A stretch of DNA of 64,000 nt from Gaeumannomyces sp. JS-464 (Eukaryota; Ascomycota; Sordariomycetes; Magnaporthales; Magnaporthaceae). The position numbers were made by a program, and so were the translations under genes. Location of the stretch: assembly GCA_002197995.1 (NCBI GenBank), contig NGZR01000008.1, positions 496,001 to 560,000 on the forward strand, given 5' to 3'. Within the stretch, counting starts at the first letter, position 1. Every line of letters starts with the position of its first letter. The notes under the pieces were generated by a model. It was not told where the DNA came from and did not search any database. It was given only the letters and a program-made list of their open reading frames with translations. Positions 33,825-45,821 of the stretch are shown here, piece by piece.

Positions 33825-34735
33825 TTAATACCTGACGTTTTAAGGCGTTCGCTGCGCCTCCAAATCTTACGAGACCGTGGTGGCACGACGTGTGACCGGT
33901 AGGGCTGAAGCAACGCGGCCGATCATGCTACCTGACCACCCAACCCCTAGTCGCTGCCTTGTTTTCTTGGGGCTTGAGCCTCAAAAAACGCCTCATGTAA
34001 TCAGCGGGCCGCAAGACACCGCCATTATTGCCAGCAACGTGCTGTGTTACAGCAGCAAAACAGGCGGCCCTCTGCCCTCTCCACCCCGCGCGTTGCGATG
34101 TTCTGGCGCCGGCTGGACTCGGGTGAGTCAGCATGGCTTCGCTTGGCCCCATGCGGCATGTCAGATTGGGGTGGTCGCACCATGGCCGCCGTATCAAGAC
34201 CTATTGGGCGGCAGGGGAGGGCGGAGGAGGGGTCGAGGGGTGCCAGCGACGGTGCGGCCGCTGCAGGTCTTGTGGTAGCGGGCTTACGCACCTCAACTTT
34301 TGGCCCCGTGCCGTGTGAATCCAAAAGCTCGATGGCCCAGTCCCGTCTGGACCCATCCGGTCGGCCGGGCGGGAGTGCCTTTGGTTACCCTGGCTTGCTA
34401 CCCACCCAGTCAACGTGGCAGCAGGCAGTGGCAGGGAGACGATGCGCGTGGGCGGGACGTTTGGATTGGGGCTGGTTGGACTGGAGCGGAGGAGTCATTC
34501 CTATTCCCCTTGTGTCTCACCTTTCCATTCCGCATGCACGTTCCCCAAATGGAAGCCTGCAGTCCGTGTTAATAGCCCAAGTTATGTTGCTTTAGGATAC
34601 AGGAGACAGGAAATGATGCGGGAAAGAGGAAAGGGTACAGGGAACAGGGAAGGGCGCAGGAAACAAGAAAGGGTACAAGAAACAAGAAAGGATACCTACG
34701 GGATAAGGGCGATAATTACTGCTTCAAATGCCTGC
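33825..34735. other. Intergenic region downstream of the DenD-like gene
   Basis: This region is GC-rich and several frames are open by composition alone (for example 34044-34595). None has a recognisable domain. Near 34605-34695 a purine-rich imperfect repeat of AGGAAA/GGGAA(C)A motifs occurs. Confidence 0.35.
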
Positions 34736-35718
34736 TTACTTTTTTAGGCTATCTATATACTCCTTCACCAAAGAATCCGTATCCTTGTCCATCTCCAGAC
34801 CCAGCCCTAGCTCGCGCGAGTAGTCGATGTTCCATGCCCAGCTGCGCAAAAGCCTCTCGCTGACCTCGTCCTGCTCCTCCTTGACAAGCTTCAGCTTGTC
34901 CTCGCCGCCGTACTTTGCCAGGGCATCCATCATCTCCTGCACGCTCGCGACGATGCCTGGGAAGTTCATGGCCCGCTTGTGCGGCGGCAGCTTGTCGCCC
35001 GGCCAGTTCATGACGCGCACCAGGTTCTCGATGCAGACGCGCGGTGTGCAGAGCGTGGCCTTGAACTGGCGGTCCGCGAGGGGGACGCGGCACTCGAGCC
35101 CGGCCATGGGCTCGCGGATGATGCCCGACAGGAAGGCGCTGGCGGCGTGCGAGGGCGCGCCGGCGCGGACCGAGACGGTGGGGAAGCGCACGCTGAAGGC
35201 GTCGATCAGGCCGCGGCGGTTCAGGTCGTTGACCAGGACTTCGCACATGTACTTGGTGGTGCCGTAGATGCCCAGCGGCGTCGGCGTCGTGTCGGGCGTC
35301 ACGACATCGGGCAGCGGCGTGCCGTAGACAGCGTTGGAGGAGGCGTAGATGATGCGCACGCCGGGCTGCTGCGCCGCGAGGCGGAACAGGATGGCGCGGG
35401 TGGCGTCAAGGTTGACGCGCATCGCGAGGTCCGGGTTCGCTTCGGAGCCGGCTGACATGATGCCGTGCAAGATGAAGGCGGCGGCCAGGGGCTTGGGGGT
35501 CGCGGCGAGCAGGGCGTCCAGGGAGGCCGGGTTGGTCAGGTCGCCTTGGACGCAGATGACATTTTCCGGGTGGGTGACGCCCGGGGGGCCGTCGGGGTGA
35601 CGACGTCGGAGAGGATGACGCGGTAGTTGGGCTCCTGCAGCAGGCGAGCGGCGAGCAGAGGCCCGATCATGCCGGACGCGCCGGTGATGAGCACATTCTT
35701 GATCCCGTCCGAGGCCAT
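34736..35718 (-). CDS. DenD-like NAD-dependent epimerase/dehydratase (one frameshift)
   Basis: This is an extended SDR of about 327 residues resembling D-erythronate dehydrogenase (DenD), a UDP-glucose 4-epimerase relative oxidising a sugar acid with NAD. The start at 35718 (MASDGIKNVLITGASGMIG) gives the Rossmann motif G-x2-G-x2-G. Further on are HGIMSAGSE, the N-LDATR helix, SSNAVYG and the catalytic Y-x3-K (YGTTK, about 35260). FPTVSVRAG and SGIIREPMAGLEC are characteristic of the DenD group. The stop is TAA at 34736. Near 35585 the frame slips by one base in a run of six C (coding strand). Downstream of it the protein is intact to its C-terminus. The exact substrate is inferred, not shown. 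Confidence 0.82.
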
Positions 35719-36214
35719 GGTGTCGATGCTGTTCCAGTGCGAGAGACAGAGGGTGCTTCCAGACGGGACATGAGACTCGCCACCGGGTATATAGCTGTAA
35801 TTGTGGCCGCCCTCGGCAGGGGCAGTCCCTGCCCTCGGAAACAAGTCGCAAACGCCCGATGGTCGGCGAACCGCAAAGACGCGGGGTCAAGGCGGGCCAG
35901 TTCCTGATTCTGCGGGGGTGGAAGCTGTGGCCGTTAAGCGCGTATTCGTGCTCATCTCCATCAACCCCGCGCTGGTGTGGGCTGCCAAGGGAAGGGGTCC
36001 TGGTTCAGTGATTCAATCAATATGTGTCGCTGAGCCGGCCGAACCAGAAGACCAGACCATTGGGACGTTCGCTCTCGTCTGTGCGGGTCCTTTGCTCAGT
36101 CCACAGGGAAGGAGCTGGAGCTACCGAGAGTGGTGCGCGTGACGTGCCCATCGCTGTTGCCCTGAACGGGAAGGGGCTTTTGGCGCACAAACCCGCCGCC
36201 CCTCTCTTCTACCA
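35719..36214. other. Intergenic region between divergent DenD-like and HET genes
   Basis: This is the shared upstream region of two divergent genes. No repeat or further coding sequence is recognised. Confidence 0.4.
35788..35793 (-). promoter_or_regulatory. Possible TATA box of the DenD-like gene
   Basis: TATATA lies about 70 bp upstream of the start codon at 35718 on the coding strand. Confidence 0.35.
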
Positions 36215-38548
36215 ATGTCTGCCGCCGGCGAGAATGCCGACCCTTGGGAGGACCAGCATGACGACATCTCAGGCGACACATGGGAAGGCTGCGCAATATG
36301 CGGCCTCCCCGGTGACGGCGACGACGGCACCTGGCTGGAGACGCTGGGGTTCGAGATCGAGGTTTCTGCTCTGCTTCGATCGTGCGGCGAGGGCTGCCGC
36401 GGCTGCTGCTTGATCGTTGACGCCATTTCTGCCGTCCACCCCAACCATACCCTCTTCACCGAAACGCGGGAGATATGGCTGACGATTGACCGTGGCCGAG
36501 CGGGCGGCCTGGATGTCAACTTCCGCGCAAAAGACCGCATCATCTTCGCTCTTCCCACATCCAACTTCGAGGTTTTTGGACTCCAGGGCTCGGCCAATCC
36601 TTTCAGCTCCCTCGCCACGGTTGAAGAGATCATCCGAGACACTCAAGATGCCCGTGTCTGCGGAACCAAGATTTCCACGTGGCTCAGGAAATGCGTTGGC
36701 CCCAACTCCTCGCACGCCTCGTCGTGCCGAGGCACCGACCCAAACTTCACACCCAAGCGGCTGATCGATGTCAGACGAGCCAATGACCCAGACGTACACC
36801 TTGTCGAGCCAGGCACACCCTCGGATCAAGTCGCGCACCCGGTGTGCTATGTTGCTCTGAGCTACTGCTGGGGCCCCGATACCACCGGCATTGTCAAGAC
36901 CCTGACGGACAACATCGATCAGCATCGTCGCGGAATCTCGATCAGCACCCTGCCGAGGACGCTCCAGGACGCCATCGCCGTGTGCCGTAGCATTGACGCG
37001 CGGTACATCTGGATCGACGCGCTTTGTATCATACAGGACGACTTGAACGATTGGGAGACTGAGTCTGTCAAGATGCTCGACATCTACTCCAACTCTCACC
37101 TCACCATCGCCGTCCACCCCGCCACGTCCTGCAAGGACGGCTTCCTTGGCGAGCAGCTGTTTGGGAAGGCTACATGGCAGATGAAGTTCCACACGAGCAT
37201 CCCCGAAAAAACGCACCGACAAGTTCATTTCCAATGGCCCTGAGACAGAGACTCGCTCCGGACGAGGTGCCTTGGTTCCATTTCCCGAAGACGACGCATC
37301 ATTCAAGACACCGCTTCTTGAGCGAGGCTGGACTTTCCAGGAGGCCATAATGCCCCGTCGAATTGTCCACTTTACCACCCGTGAGCTTATCTGGGAGTGC
37401 GGCTCGGTTCATTGGTGCGAATGTGGGCATGTCGAACATCCAGATCGATACCGAATGCCCGAGCCGGCGCACGAGCTCCTTGTCAAGACAAACACTGAGA
37501 CCAGCCGAACCGGTCAGATTCTCGACAATCCGGGACAAGTGTGGATAAATATTCTGAGAAGCTACGGCAAGCGCAGCTTCACCAATCCCTCCGACAGGCT
37601 GATTGCCTTATCTGGCGTCGCCAAGATCATGGTGCAGGAGCTGATCAAGGTTGGTAAGCCTTTCTCCGTGGTCATGTCCTTGGCCTGGCACGAGGAGATC
37701 CTCCGCTCTAACATAAACGCCACGCATCGGACTCTCAGGTGTTTCCGTTCCAACAAGAAACCCTTGCCTCGGTTTATTTGGCCGGGACTTACCGCACTCA
37801 CATACCTCGTCATCTGCTCTGGGAAACCGACTGGATATCTACAAAGGCTAGCAATACGGCACCACCGGCCATTGAGGACAGAACGAACCCCTACCTAGCA
37901 CCGTCATGGTCCTGGGCCTCGGTGAAGCACTTGACGACCTACCGCCTGGGCCAATGGCAGGAGACCTCCCACGTCGAGCTCATGGGCGCGTTTTGCAGGC
38001 CGAAGCAAACAGGTGGTGACCTGGCGGGAAACATAGCCTACGGCGAGCTCCAGCTCCGTGGCCTGGTGGTCCCTGTCGTCCTCGACTCGTGGCCCTCTTC
38101 ATCGTCCCCCCCGACTGGTAAAGCGGGTCCATCGGATGGCGGAGCAATACGTATCAACAAATGGACCGGCCGGGCTGCCGAGGTGCGGCGTCCAGATCAG
38201 CTAGAATCCGTCGTGCGCGCGCGAAACGGCCGCAAGGTGGAGGTCCTGTGTGACGTCGAGCAGACGGTCAGCGTCAGCGACCCAGACAGCCAATTGTGCG
38301 CGTGCTGGGAGGCGAATTGGTGCTGGAACTGCGCCGAGGACATTGACTGGGAAAACCCAGAGTTCTGCTGCATGAAGGTGGCTACCCACGTATGGGAGTT
38401 CGCTCAAGGCAGATGGAGCATCAAAGGCCACTTCCTGGTCTTCAGGCGGTCCAAGGCGATTCAAGGCGCCTGGGAGAGGGTGGCGCTGGGGACCCTAGAT
38501 TCTCAGAGCATCTCGCCGGTGTCTCGCGAGAAACCCCGGGCTGGGTGA
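36215..38548 (+). CDS. HET-domain (heterokaryon incompatibility) protein
   Basis: HET-domain proteins trigger a cell-death reaction after fusion of genetically unlike hyphae. The start at 36215 (MSAAGENADPWEDQ) is followed by a Cys-bearing N-terminal region (CAICGLP). The HET core lies at residues about 210-310: YVALSYCWG, LPRTLQDAI, YIWIDALCIIQD and EMLDIYSNS-like (KMLDIYSNSHLTIA). The conserved C-terminal segments RGWTFQE and PSWSWASV follow. An intron is supported at about 37646-37737 (GT...CTAAC...CAG). One frame correction is needed near 37206 in a run of six A. It resembles the large Pezizomycotina HET family. The trigger partner is unknown. Confidence 0.85.
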
Positions 38549-39693
38549 GTTGGGGAAACCCCAGGGATAACGAGAAGATGAAGCGGGATTTTGAGCGGGA
38601 TGAATGGGGGCTGTTCAGGGGCGGGGAGATCAAGACACTGCGACTGGTTTGACGGACAACGACGTCCCAAACAGAATCCATTCCTCCGATGCCGAGATCG
38701 GATTGGAAGTCGACCATCAGAAAACAGGTTCTCTCGCGGGAAGTTCCCTTGGCAGATGCCCATCAGCCGTCTGCTAGCCGCGGCGGAAAGATGCCCCGAT
38801 TCAACATTGCGACACATCTCTTTCCCAGAAAACCGACGCGAGAGCTTCCTCTGCTGCGTCACACGCGTCTCGAACGCCCGATGACCAAGCTGAAAGACAT
38901 TGTCCATGCCGAGTGTCAATCATCACCGGTTTAGTGCGTCGACGCCTTCAACCGGGTAGCACGGCAGGATTTTGGCTGACGGAAGAGGAGCCGGCGGGTA
39001 GATATCGAATAAAGAGTGCAGGGTTTTCGGGCCTACTGCGTCTGTCGGCGCCGGCTCAGCAGCGGCCAATGCTGACCCGAGATGGAAGGGAGGGCTTGAG
39101 CAGCATCGGACGCTGCCAGCTGCCGTCACGCGACTCACGGCAACCCGCCCTGGATATTGGAAGGATTGAGAATGCGGTAGGCAAGCTAAAGTGGCAGCAA
39201 CGAATAGCACGCTAGCGAGCTCGCAGCTCGCAGTAGCTCCCTTGGCGCCCGCCAATCCGGTGCGGGGAGAATCCCATCCCCGGGACCCGACAGCTCAACC
39301 CTGCCGGGCCTTGCATTCCTCCCATGGACTGCCCGGCAGGCCAGACTTGGCACGCAGAATGGCGGCTGACAATGACGTAGACGGCGCACCACGAAATGCG
39401 CGTAGAGCGGGCGCGATGAGGGAGATTCCTATGGAAAGGCTCCAGAAGGACGGGATCAAGAGGTGGAATGTCATCGCGATCGGGCAATGGGGTTGTTACC
39501 GGCGCAGAATGTCGGTATATCTTGTCCACGGCCCTGTCGTTATGCCCAAGTCGAACTGCGAGACGCATTGCTCCATGCCCTCCCCGTGGTGTTTCTCCGC
39601 GCCGTTCGCTGTTTCCCCCCGCGTCCTCCCTGACTTGCTTCAGCCTACACCAATTCAGGTCGCATCGAGGCATTGCCGATCAGGGACCACAGC
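38549..39693. other. Intergenic region upstream of the GMC oxidoreductase
   Basis: Frames on both strands are open only because of GC bias. No domain or promoter element is convincing. Confidence 0.4.
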
Positions 39694-41733
39694 ATGATCT
39701 GCACCGCCGCAGTCCTCGCTTTTCTCGCGGCTGTGTCCGCAGCCCCTATTAAGGGACTTGACCGACAGACCATCCAGGACCAATATGACTTCATCATTGC
39801 CGGAGGTATGTACTAGGCCCTCTATATTCTACAGCCGACAATAAAATCGGGTGTTGACCCAGATCAACTTCCACAGGTGGCACCGCAGGCCTGGTCCTGG
39901 CAAACCGCCTCAGCGAGTCTGGCAAGAACCGCGTCCTAGTCCTCGAGGCCGGGCCCGAGCCGAGCGTGGTCTCGGCCTACAAGGCCCCCGGCGGCAACCA
40001 GCTTCTCGGCGGCACGGCCATCGACTGGTCATTCTACACGACGCCGCAGGAACATCTAGACGGCCGGGTCCTTCGCTACCATCGCGGCCGCTGCCTGGTG
40101 GCAGTAGCGTCACCAACGGGCTCTTCTATGGCCGCGGTAGCGCCTCCGTCTTCGACGACTGGGTCCGCCTCGGCAACCCCGGCTGGGGCTGGGACGACCT
40201 GTACCCGCTGGCCATCAAGGGGACGCACTTCAACCCGCCGCACGATCACGAGGTGCGCGGGTTCGACGTCACGCACAAGACGTGGGACCCCAGTGCGTAC
40301 AGCGACGGGCCGCTGCAGCTCGCTTTCCAGGGATACGTGCCCCCATCGACGGTAGGGTTCATGCAGGCCGTGTCAGAGGCACTGCGAATTCCCATCGTGC
40401 AGGACTACAACAGGGGCAATAGCACGGGTGTCAAGCAGGGGACGGGTACACTGGATGGCGATCTGATGCGCAGCTCAGCCTACGACTCTTACTACAAGCA
40501 GGCTGCTGGGCGGGAGAACCTTGACGTGTTGTTCCACGCACCCGTCTGGCAAATCCTAACTGAGGGAACTTCGGATGGGGGAGGCAAGCCCAAGGCGACG
40601 GGGGTTGCGTTCATGGACCACCCGTCGGGGATTGTGTACGAGGTCAAGGCGGCTAAAGAGGTCATTGTCAGCATGGGCGCCTTCAACTCGCCTCAGATTC
40701 TGATGGTCTCGGGGATCGGTCCCAAGAGCCAGCTGGACAAGTTTGCGATCAAGCCGGTCGTCATTAATGAGAACATCGGCCAGCAGTAGGCTCCGCCCAT
40801 TTCCCATTTAGAACATCCGCTTCGAGTTTCTCTTGCTGACAGGCCGTGTCCCGCAGCCTTAACGACCACTCCGTCTTCAGCATCATGGCACTTTCCACCC
40901 CGAGTTCTCCACGACGGAGATGATGGCGACGTGGACGCGGCTGCGCGAGGCGCAGGGCGAGTTCTATGCCAATAGGTCTGGGCGCTACACGGCGCCGTCA
41001 GGCATCACCAACGGTTTCCAGAAGCTGTCCGAGACGGAGCTGCGCGCGATTGGGGCCGAAGAGATCATCACTCGCAACCTGGCCAACCAGTCGCACATCG
41101 AGTACCTCTTCGAGCCCATCTGGTACCCGGGCGGGCCGACGCCATACTACACGCCACGCGGGAACGAGTCGTACATCTCAGTCACAGCGTCGAGCATGGT
41201 GGCGCTGTCGAGGGGCAACGTCACGCTGCGGAGCGCGTCGATGGCCGAGTTTCCGAGCATCAACCCCAACGTGAGTCCTACCACGCGTAATCCAAATATT
41301 GTAAACAAATGTGCTAAAACCCCACTGCCGCCAGTACTATGCCCACCCTGTCGACCGCGCAATCGCGATCGAGTCGTTCAAATACCTGCGCAAAATCCTT
41401 GCCCACCCGGCGCTGTCCCGATACACGCTAGGTTCCAACCACGGCGAGCTGAGCCCGGGCAGCGCCGTGGCGGACGACGACGACGAGGCCATCTGGGAGT
41501 ACGTCAAGTCCAACACGATCCCGAACTGGCACGCCTCAGGCACCAACCAGATGCTGCCGCTCAAGGACGGCGGCGTCGTGGACCCGCGCCTGAGGGTGTA
41601 CGGGATCGAGAAGCTGCGGGTCGTCGACTGCAGCATCATTCCGGTCCTGCCCGACGTGAACATCCTGGGGCCGGTGTACATGCTCGCTGAGAAGGGGGCA
41701 CAGCTTATCCGTGAGGACTGGAGTGACCTGTGA
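39694..41733 (+). CDS. Secreted GMC oxidoreductase (aryl-alcohol/glucose oxidase-like)
   Basis: This is an FAD-dependent GMC-family oxidase/dehydrogenase of about 610 residues, probably extracellular. The signal peptide MICTAAVLAFLAAVSAA starts at 39694. Introns are 39806-39876 (GTATGT...CACAG), 40786-40856 (GTAGGC...CGCAG) and 41271-41334 (GTGAGT...GCCAG). The first intron lies inside the FAD-binding DYDFIIAGGGTAG-type motif. LVLEAGPEP, the GRCLGGSS-like region, GAFNSPQILMVSGIGP (GMC signature 2) and the C-terminal catalytic His in PNWHASGTNQM followed by PDVNILGPVYMLAE are present. One-base slips occur near 40098 (GGG read GG) and 40893 (TTTT read TTT). The substrate could be an alcohol, sugar or lignin-derived aromatic. 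Confidence 0.82.
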
Positions 41734-42009
41734 GGGGCGGCACTTACTTTCGGCAGTCAGATCAGATAACAGGATGGCAGCAACGGCTCAGCAAGATGGG
41801 GACCCTGATCAAGAGCCGCATCGTTTAATTAGTGCCAAGTCAAAAGGTAATTTATTCGCCCCTGCGCCGGGGTGGCCCCTACATAGATTTGTTATATCTC
41901 CATCCCCGGGCTATATCACCGCACGTCCCGGAAGCTCTCCGCTGCAACCCCATCGGCCCCATTTGGGCGCACGCGCCCACGCGCCCGCCCGTCCAAGGCC
42001 CCCGCCCGA

Positions 42010-43351
42010 TCAAAAGGACGGGTTGGCGTTCTCCAGCAGCATGACAAAGTACTCTTGGAACCAGGCCCCGGCCTCGGGCGCGGGAACAACCGACGAGTTG
42101 GATCCGCAGCGCTCGTCGTACCGCTCCGCCGCCGTGTCGCTGGTCCCGTCGGCCTCGCCGCCGGGCTTGACCCAGACGAAGGCGTCGAGCGTCCCGACGC
42201 CCGTCTCGGCCGAGGGCCGCGCCCCGAACCCGGCGCTCTTGATGTTGCACCACTCGGCCCACGAGTCCCGCCCGTCGGCTGCCTGCCGCTGCGGCCCTGG
42301 TCGACCATAAAGTGCGCGGGGAAGCCCTCCGCCTCCAGGTGCGGCGCCAGCGCGGCGTGAAACCTGCTCTCGTCCCAGTTGTCGTTGGGCTTGGTGTAGT
42401 CGAACTGGACCGACGCGTTCCAGGCGTTGTAGTTGGACACGTTGGTGACGAGCCCGCGCACGGCCCTGGGCGAGCCGGCCCTCCTATAGGCGCCGCCGTA
42501 GACGCGCGCCGTGGGCGCCAGGTTGGCCGGCCAGCCCAGCCAGCCCGCGTGGCCCGCGTCGAGGTAGACGGCCGCGTTGGGCCTGTCGAAGGCGCGCAGC
42601 ACGTGCTCGGTCGCCTCAAGGTAGGCCGGGGCCGCGTCGGCGCAGCGCTCTACCTCCATGTTTGTCACGAGGTTGGCCAGGCCGACGGGCTCTGTTTTGA
42701 GGGTGGGGCTTGTCACCTCAGGGGGCGGAAATAGTCGAGAAAAAAATTGGAACAGTTTCCTGCGGACAAACCGTAAACGATGACCTGCCGCACATCCGAG
42801 TACTCGTCGATAAGCGCGGCGATGGGGTCGATAAAGTCCTTCTTGTACCTTTCGAGCCCCCCGTCGGCCAGGACGAGCTCGCCGGCCGAGGCCTTGGCGG
42901 AGCAGTCGCGGTCCGGGAAGTTGTACACGACATAGGTGGCGGCGAAGGGCGGGCTGGCGCCGTCGCGGTTCGCCTTGCGGATTTCGGCCAGCGTCGAGTT
43001 GAGCAGCGGGATCTTGTCCCTGGCGTCACTGTCAGGGACGGTCCGTTAGTATACCACCCGCATAGCAAAGCCGAAATGAGAGAAATGCACGGGTTTCCCT
43101 TACAGCCATTTGAAGGAGGGAACCTCGGCGACCTTGGCGGCTTTCACGGCCAGCTCGGGGCTTAGCTTTGGGATGGCCAGGGTCCGGATTTTCTCGGCGT
43201 ACGGGATCCTGGGGAACATTTGCACGTCGGTGAGCGGGTTCCCGTCATACGACGCGACCTGCCGCGGCCTCAGAGGGCTGCTCGGGGCCGCGAGCGCATG
43301 CAGCGGGCCCAGGGCGGCGGCGGAGGCGAGCAGGAGGCGGATCGGCGACAT
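42010..43351 (-). CDS. Secreted GH6 (cellobiohydrolase II-like) protein lacking the usual catalytic Asp
   Basis: GH6 enzymes cleave cellulose with inversion. The signal peptide starts at 43351 (MSPIRLLLASAAALGPLHALA), and there is no CBM1 module. Exons are 43351-43104, 43028-42772 and 42691-42010, with introns of 75 bp (GTAAGG...GACAG) and 80 bp (GTTTGT...AACAG). Family motifs are YVVYNFPDRDC, EP-x-GLANLVTNM, YLDAGHAGWLGW, TNVSNYNAW, and KPGGEADG near the C-terminus. With the second intron as drawn, the family EPDSLAN motif reads EPVGLAN. The proton-donor Asp position is Val, so hydrolysis may be impaired. One frame slip lies near 42275. An alternative splice at intron 2 is the main uncertainty. 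Confidence 0.78.
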
Positions 43352-45112
43352 GGCGGGCGCAGGCTATCACACTGCGGCAAGCGAAGAAGTGGGGATGGAT
43401 CGACAGCCGCCACGAGAGTACCCCGGGCTGAAGCATACCAGGGAGTTTTTGGACGGCTGCCATTATACATGCTTCGACCTGCACGCCGGAGGCTGGGATG
43501 TCACATCATTCCAATCCCGACGCGCCTGGCGATCCAGCTCAAGCCGTCGGTGTCGTATTTTCTGGTGTTTTGGCAGCACCTACGGCAGCAAAAGGCACGG
43601 GCTGGCCCCGCGTGACGCTCTCCGGTGATAGCAGGCACGGCGACGGGCTCCGAAGATCCACTCGGACCAGAGTCGGACTAGGGCTCTGGACCTTGGATGG
43701 ATGGTGTTGGAGCCTCCGGTTGGGCCACCCAGAGTTCCAGTTCACCGGGACGAGCCTTGGTCAATCTAAAAGGCCGACTTGGCGCATCGTCCAGTCGTTT
43801 TCTATCTTTTGCCGGGGTCGGAGGACCAAACTCCGGGCCGGCGGCTAGGAAGCTAAAATGACGAGACAGATCTCGTCGGCGGGCTTGGCGAATGCCATCA
43901 ATCTGTCTTGGCGGCTGCGACATTCGTCAACAAGATCTGGGGGGGCTGAGCCGCGATGTCTCGATTTGTCGGCGGTGGCTACTGATGGGTCCAGGCTCCT
44001 AAGGGACGTTGTCCCTGACAGGCAGCGCTTTTTGCGCTTGTCGTCTCCCGTCCCCTGTCTCAGGCCGTCTGGAAAGACGCGGTCGAAAACAAGGGATGAA
44101 TCCCTCGCCGCCTTTGCGTCAACCCCTTCCACGAAACAGCCCTGGGACTTCAGGCAGCGACGACGACAGTCAAATTGGCGGCAAGTTGGTTAATGTTGGA
44201 AAACGGTAACCCTCGCTGGATAACAATAGCTCTTTTTAATCTTGGAGCATTTCGTCAAGCACCAAGCGGTTTATGCAGCCATGGAGACGATGGAGAGGCC
44301 CAGTCCACCGCGGTCCACCGTCAGAGATAAATTACCGCGAGCAAAAGAGCCAAACGCAAGTGCCTGCCCGTTTCGCACGGTCCTATTTTTGATCACCCAC
44401 ACCACATGGCAGCAAGTGGGCGGTGGCTCCTGCACGGCCCCTGCCTAAACGGGCAAACGGTCCACTCGTCTGCGGCTGGTCTCCAGCACCTGCCATCCGA
44501 ATCGAAGCTCCAATTTATGTTACCGAGATCGCTTGTTAGGCTTGACAGCTCCTCACAAGGGCCACATCACGGTTTCAAGACAGGGCATCATCAATGCAGA
44601 ACCGGGCCATGCACGCGATCAGCTGGTAACGAGACGGGAACTCGGGGCACTCCTGGCGAGGCGAGTTGCTATTTTTTGCTTCTCTGTTGACGCAAACAAG
44701 TCCGTCAATCATTTTGCCTAGAAGCAGTCGCACCTGCCGTCCAGGAACCACCAGCTGTAACGGTCCCCGCACTGCCGCAAGATGGCCTCGAGTCAGGGAG
44801 CCTGTCTGCGGGCCCTGCCAGCCCACGAGGTACCATCGCCAAGAAGCAGAGCGCCAACCAGGATGTCCTTCCAATGTCGCACGCCCCCAGATCCGAGATG
44901 CCTCCTCCTCGCTGCCCCGTCGCCGATGGGCTCTCTCGCCCGCATCAAACGGCCTCCCGGGTGGGGTCGAGGGCAGCAACATAAGAAGCGAGCCGCTGCT
45001 CACCGTCGATCCGTTGTTTCCCTCCACCTCACCCACCCACGGCCACCAGTCAACCCTACCTACCGGGCAGGCTCCCCCACCCGTCGTCACTCTTTGCCCA
45101 ACGTCCGCAACC
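43352..45112. other. Intergenic region upstream of the GH6 and NLP-type genes
   Basis: This is the common upstream region of two divergent secreted-protein genes. Long open frames (for example 44666-45112 plus, 44575-45294 minus) are composition effects. No domain is seen. Confidence 0.4.
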
Positions 45113-45821
45113 ATGAGGAACTTTGCAGCCCTCGCCGTCCTGTCGCTGGTGGCCTCGGCCGCCGCCGCGCCGCTCGCCACGCTGGAGAGCCGCGCCCCAA
45201 CCGTCAACCACGACTCCCTCTTCCCCAAGCCGCAGACCATCGCGCCGGGCCCCAACGGCGACGCCATGGCGCGCTTCAACCCGCGCCTGCGCATCGCCCA
45301 CGGCTGCCAGCCCTACACCGCCGTCGACGACTCGGGCAACGTCAGCGGCGGCGTCAAGCCGGGCGGCAATCCGGCCCGCAACTGCGGCGACCCAGGCCGC
45401 GCCCAGACCTACGCCCGCGCCGGCGTCGTCGACGGCCGCTTCGCCATCATGTACGCCTGGTACATGCCCAAGGACCAGCCGCGCTCCGACAGCATCGGCG
45501 CCCACCGCCACGACTGGGAGAACGTCGTCGTCTTCCCCGACGACGCCCGCCAGAACATCGTCCGCGGCGCCGCCTCGGGCCACGGCGACTACAAGCGCGC
45601 CGACGCCCTGCCCACCCCGCCAATCGTCGAGTACTTCACCCGCTTCCCCACCAACCACGAGCTGCAGTTCAGCGGCGACGTCCGCGGTCGCCCACGCCAT
45701 CCTCGACTGGGACGCCATGACCCCCCAGGCCCGCGACGCCCTGCAGACGCACGACTTTGGCAAGGCCAACGTGCCCTTCAAGGACGGCAGCTTCGAGAGC
45801 AACGTCCGCAAGGCCTTCTGA
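45113..45821 (+). CDS. NPP1/NLP-type necrosis-inducing protein, with a frameshift
   Basis: This belongs to the NLP family of small secreted proteins. Cytotoxic members act on plant membranes, while others are non-cytolytic. The start at 45113 opens a signal peptide (MRNFAALAVLSLVASAAAA) and a product of about 236 residues. A Cys pair (HGCQPY ... NCGD) and the family heptapeptide, here AHRHDWE at about 45500, are visible, along with AIMYAWYMPKDQP. The frame is lost near 45685, and the last about 45 codons (DWDAMTPQARDAL...) lie in another frame ending at 45821. As written, the C-terminal part is therefore not produced in frame. Whether the break is real or an assembly error cannot be told here. 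Confidence 0.78.

Noticed and set aside
44575..45294. Minus-strand frame of 239 codons upstream of the NLP-type gene
   Set aside because: It overlaps the NLP signal-peptide region in antisense and has no recognisable motif.
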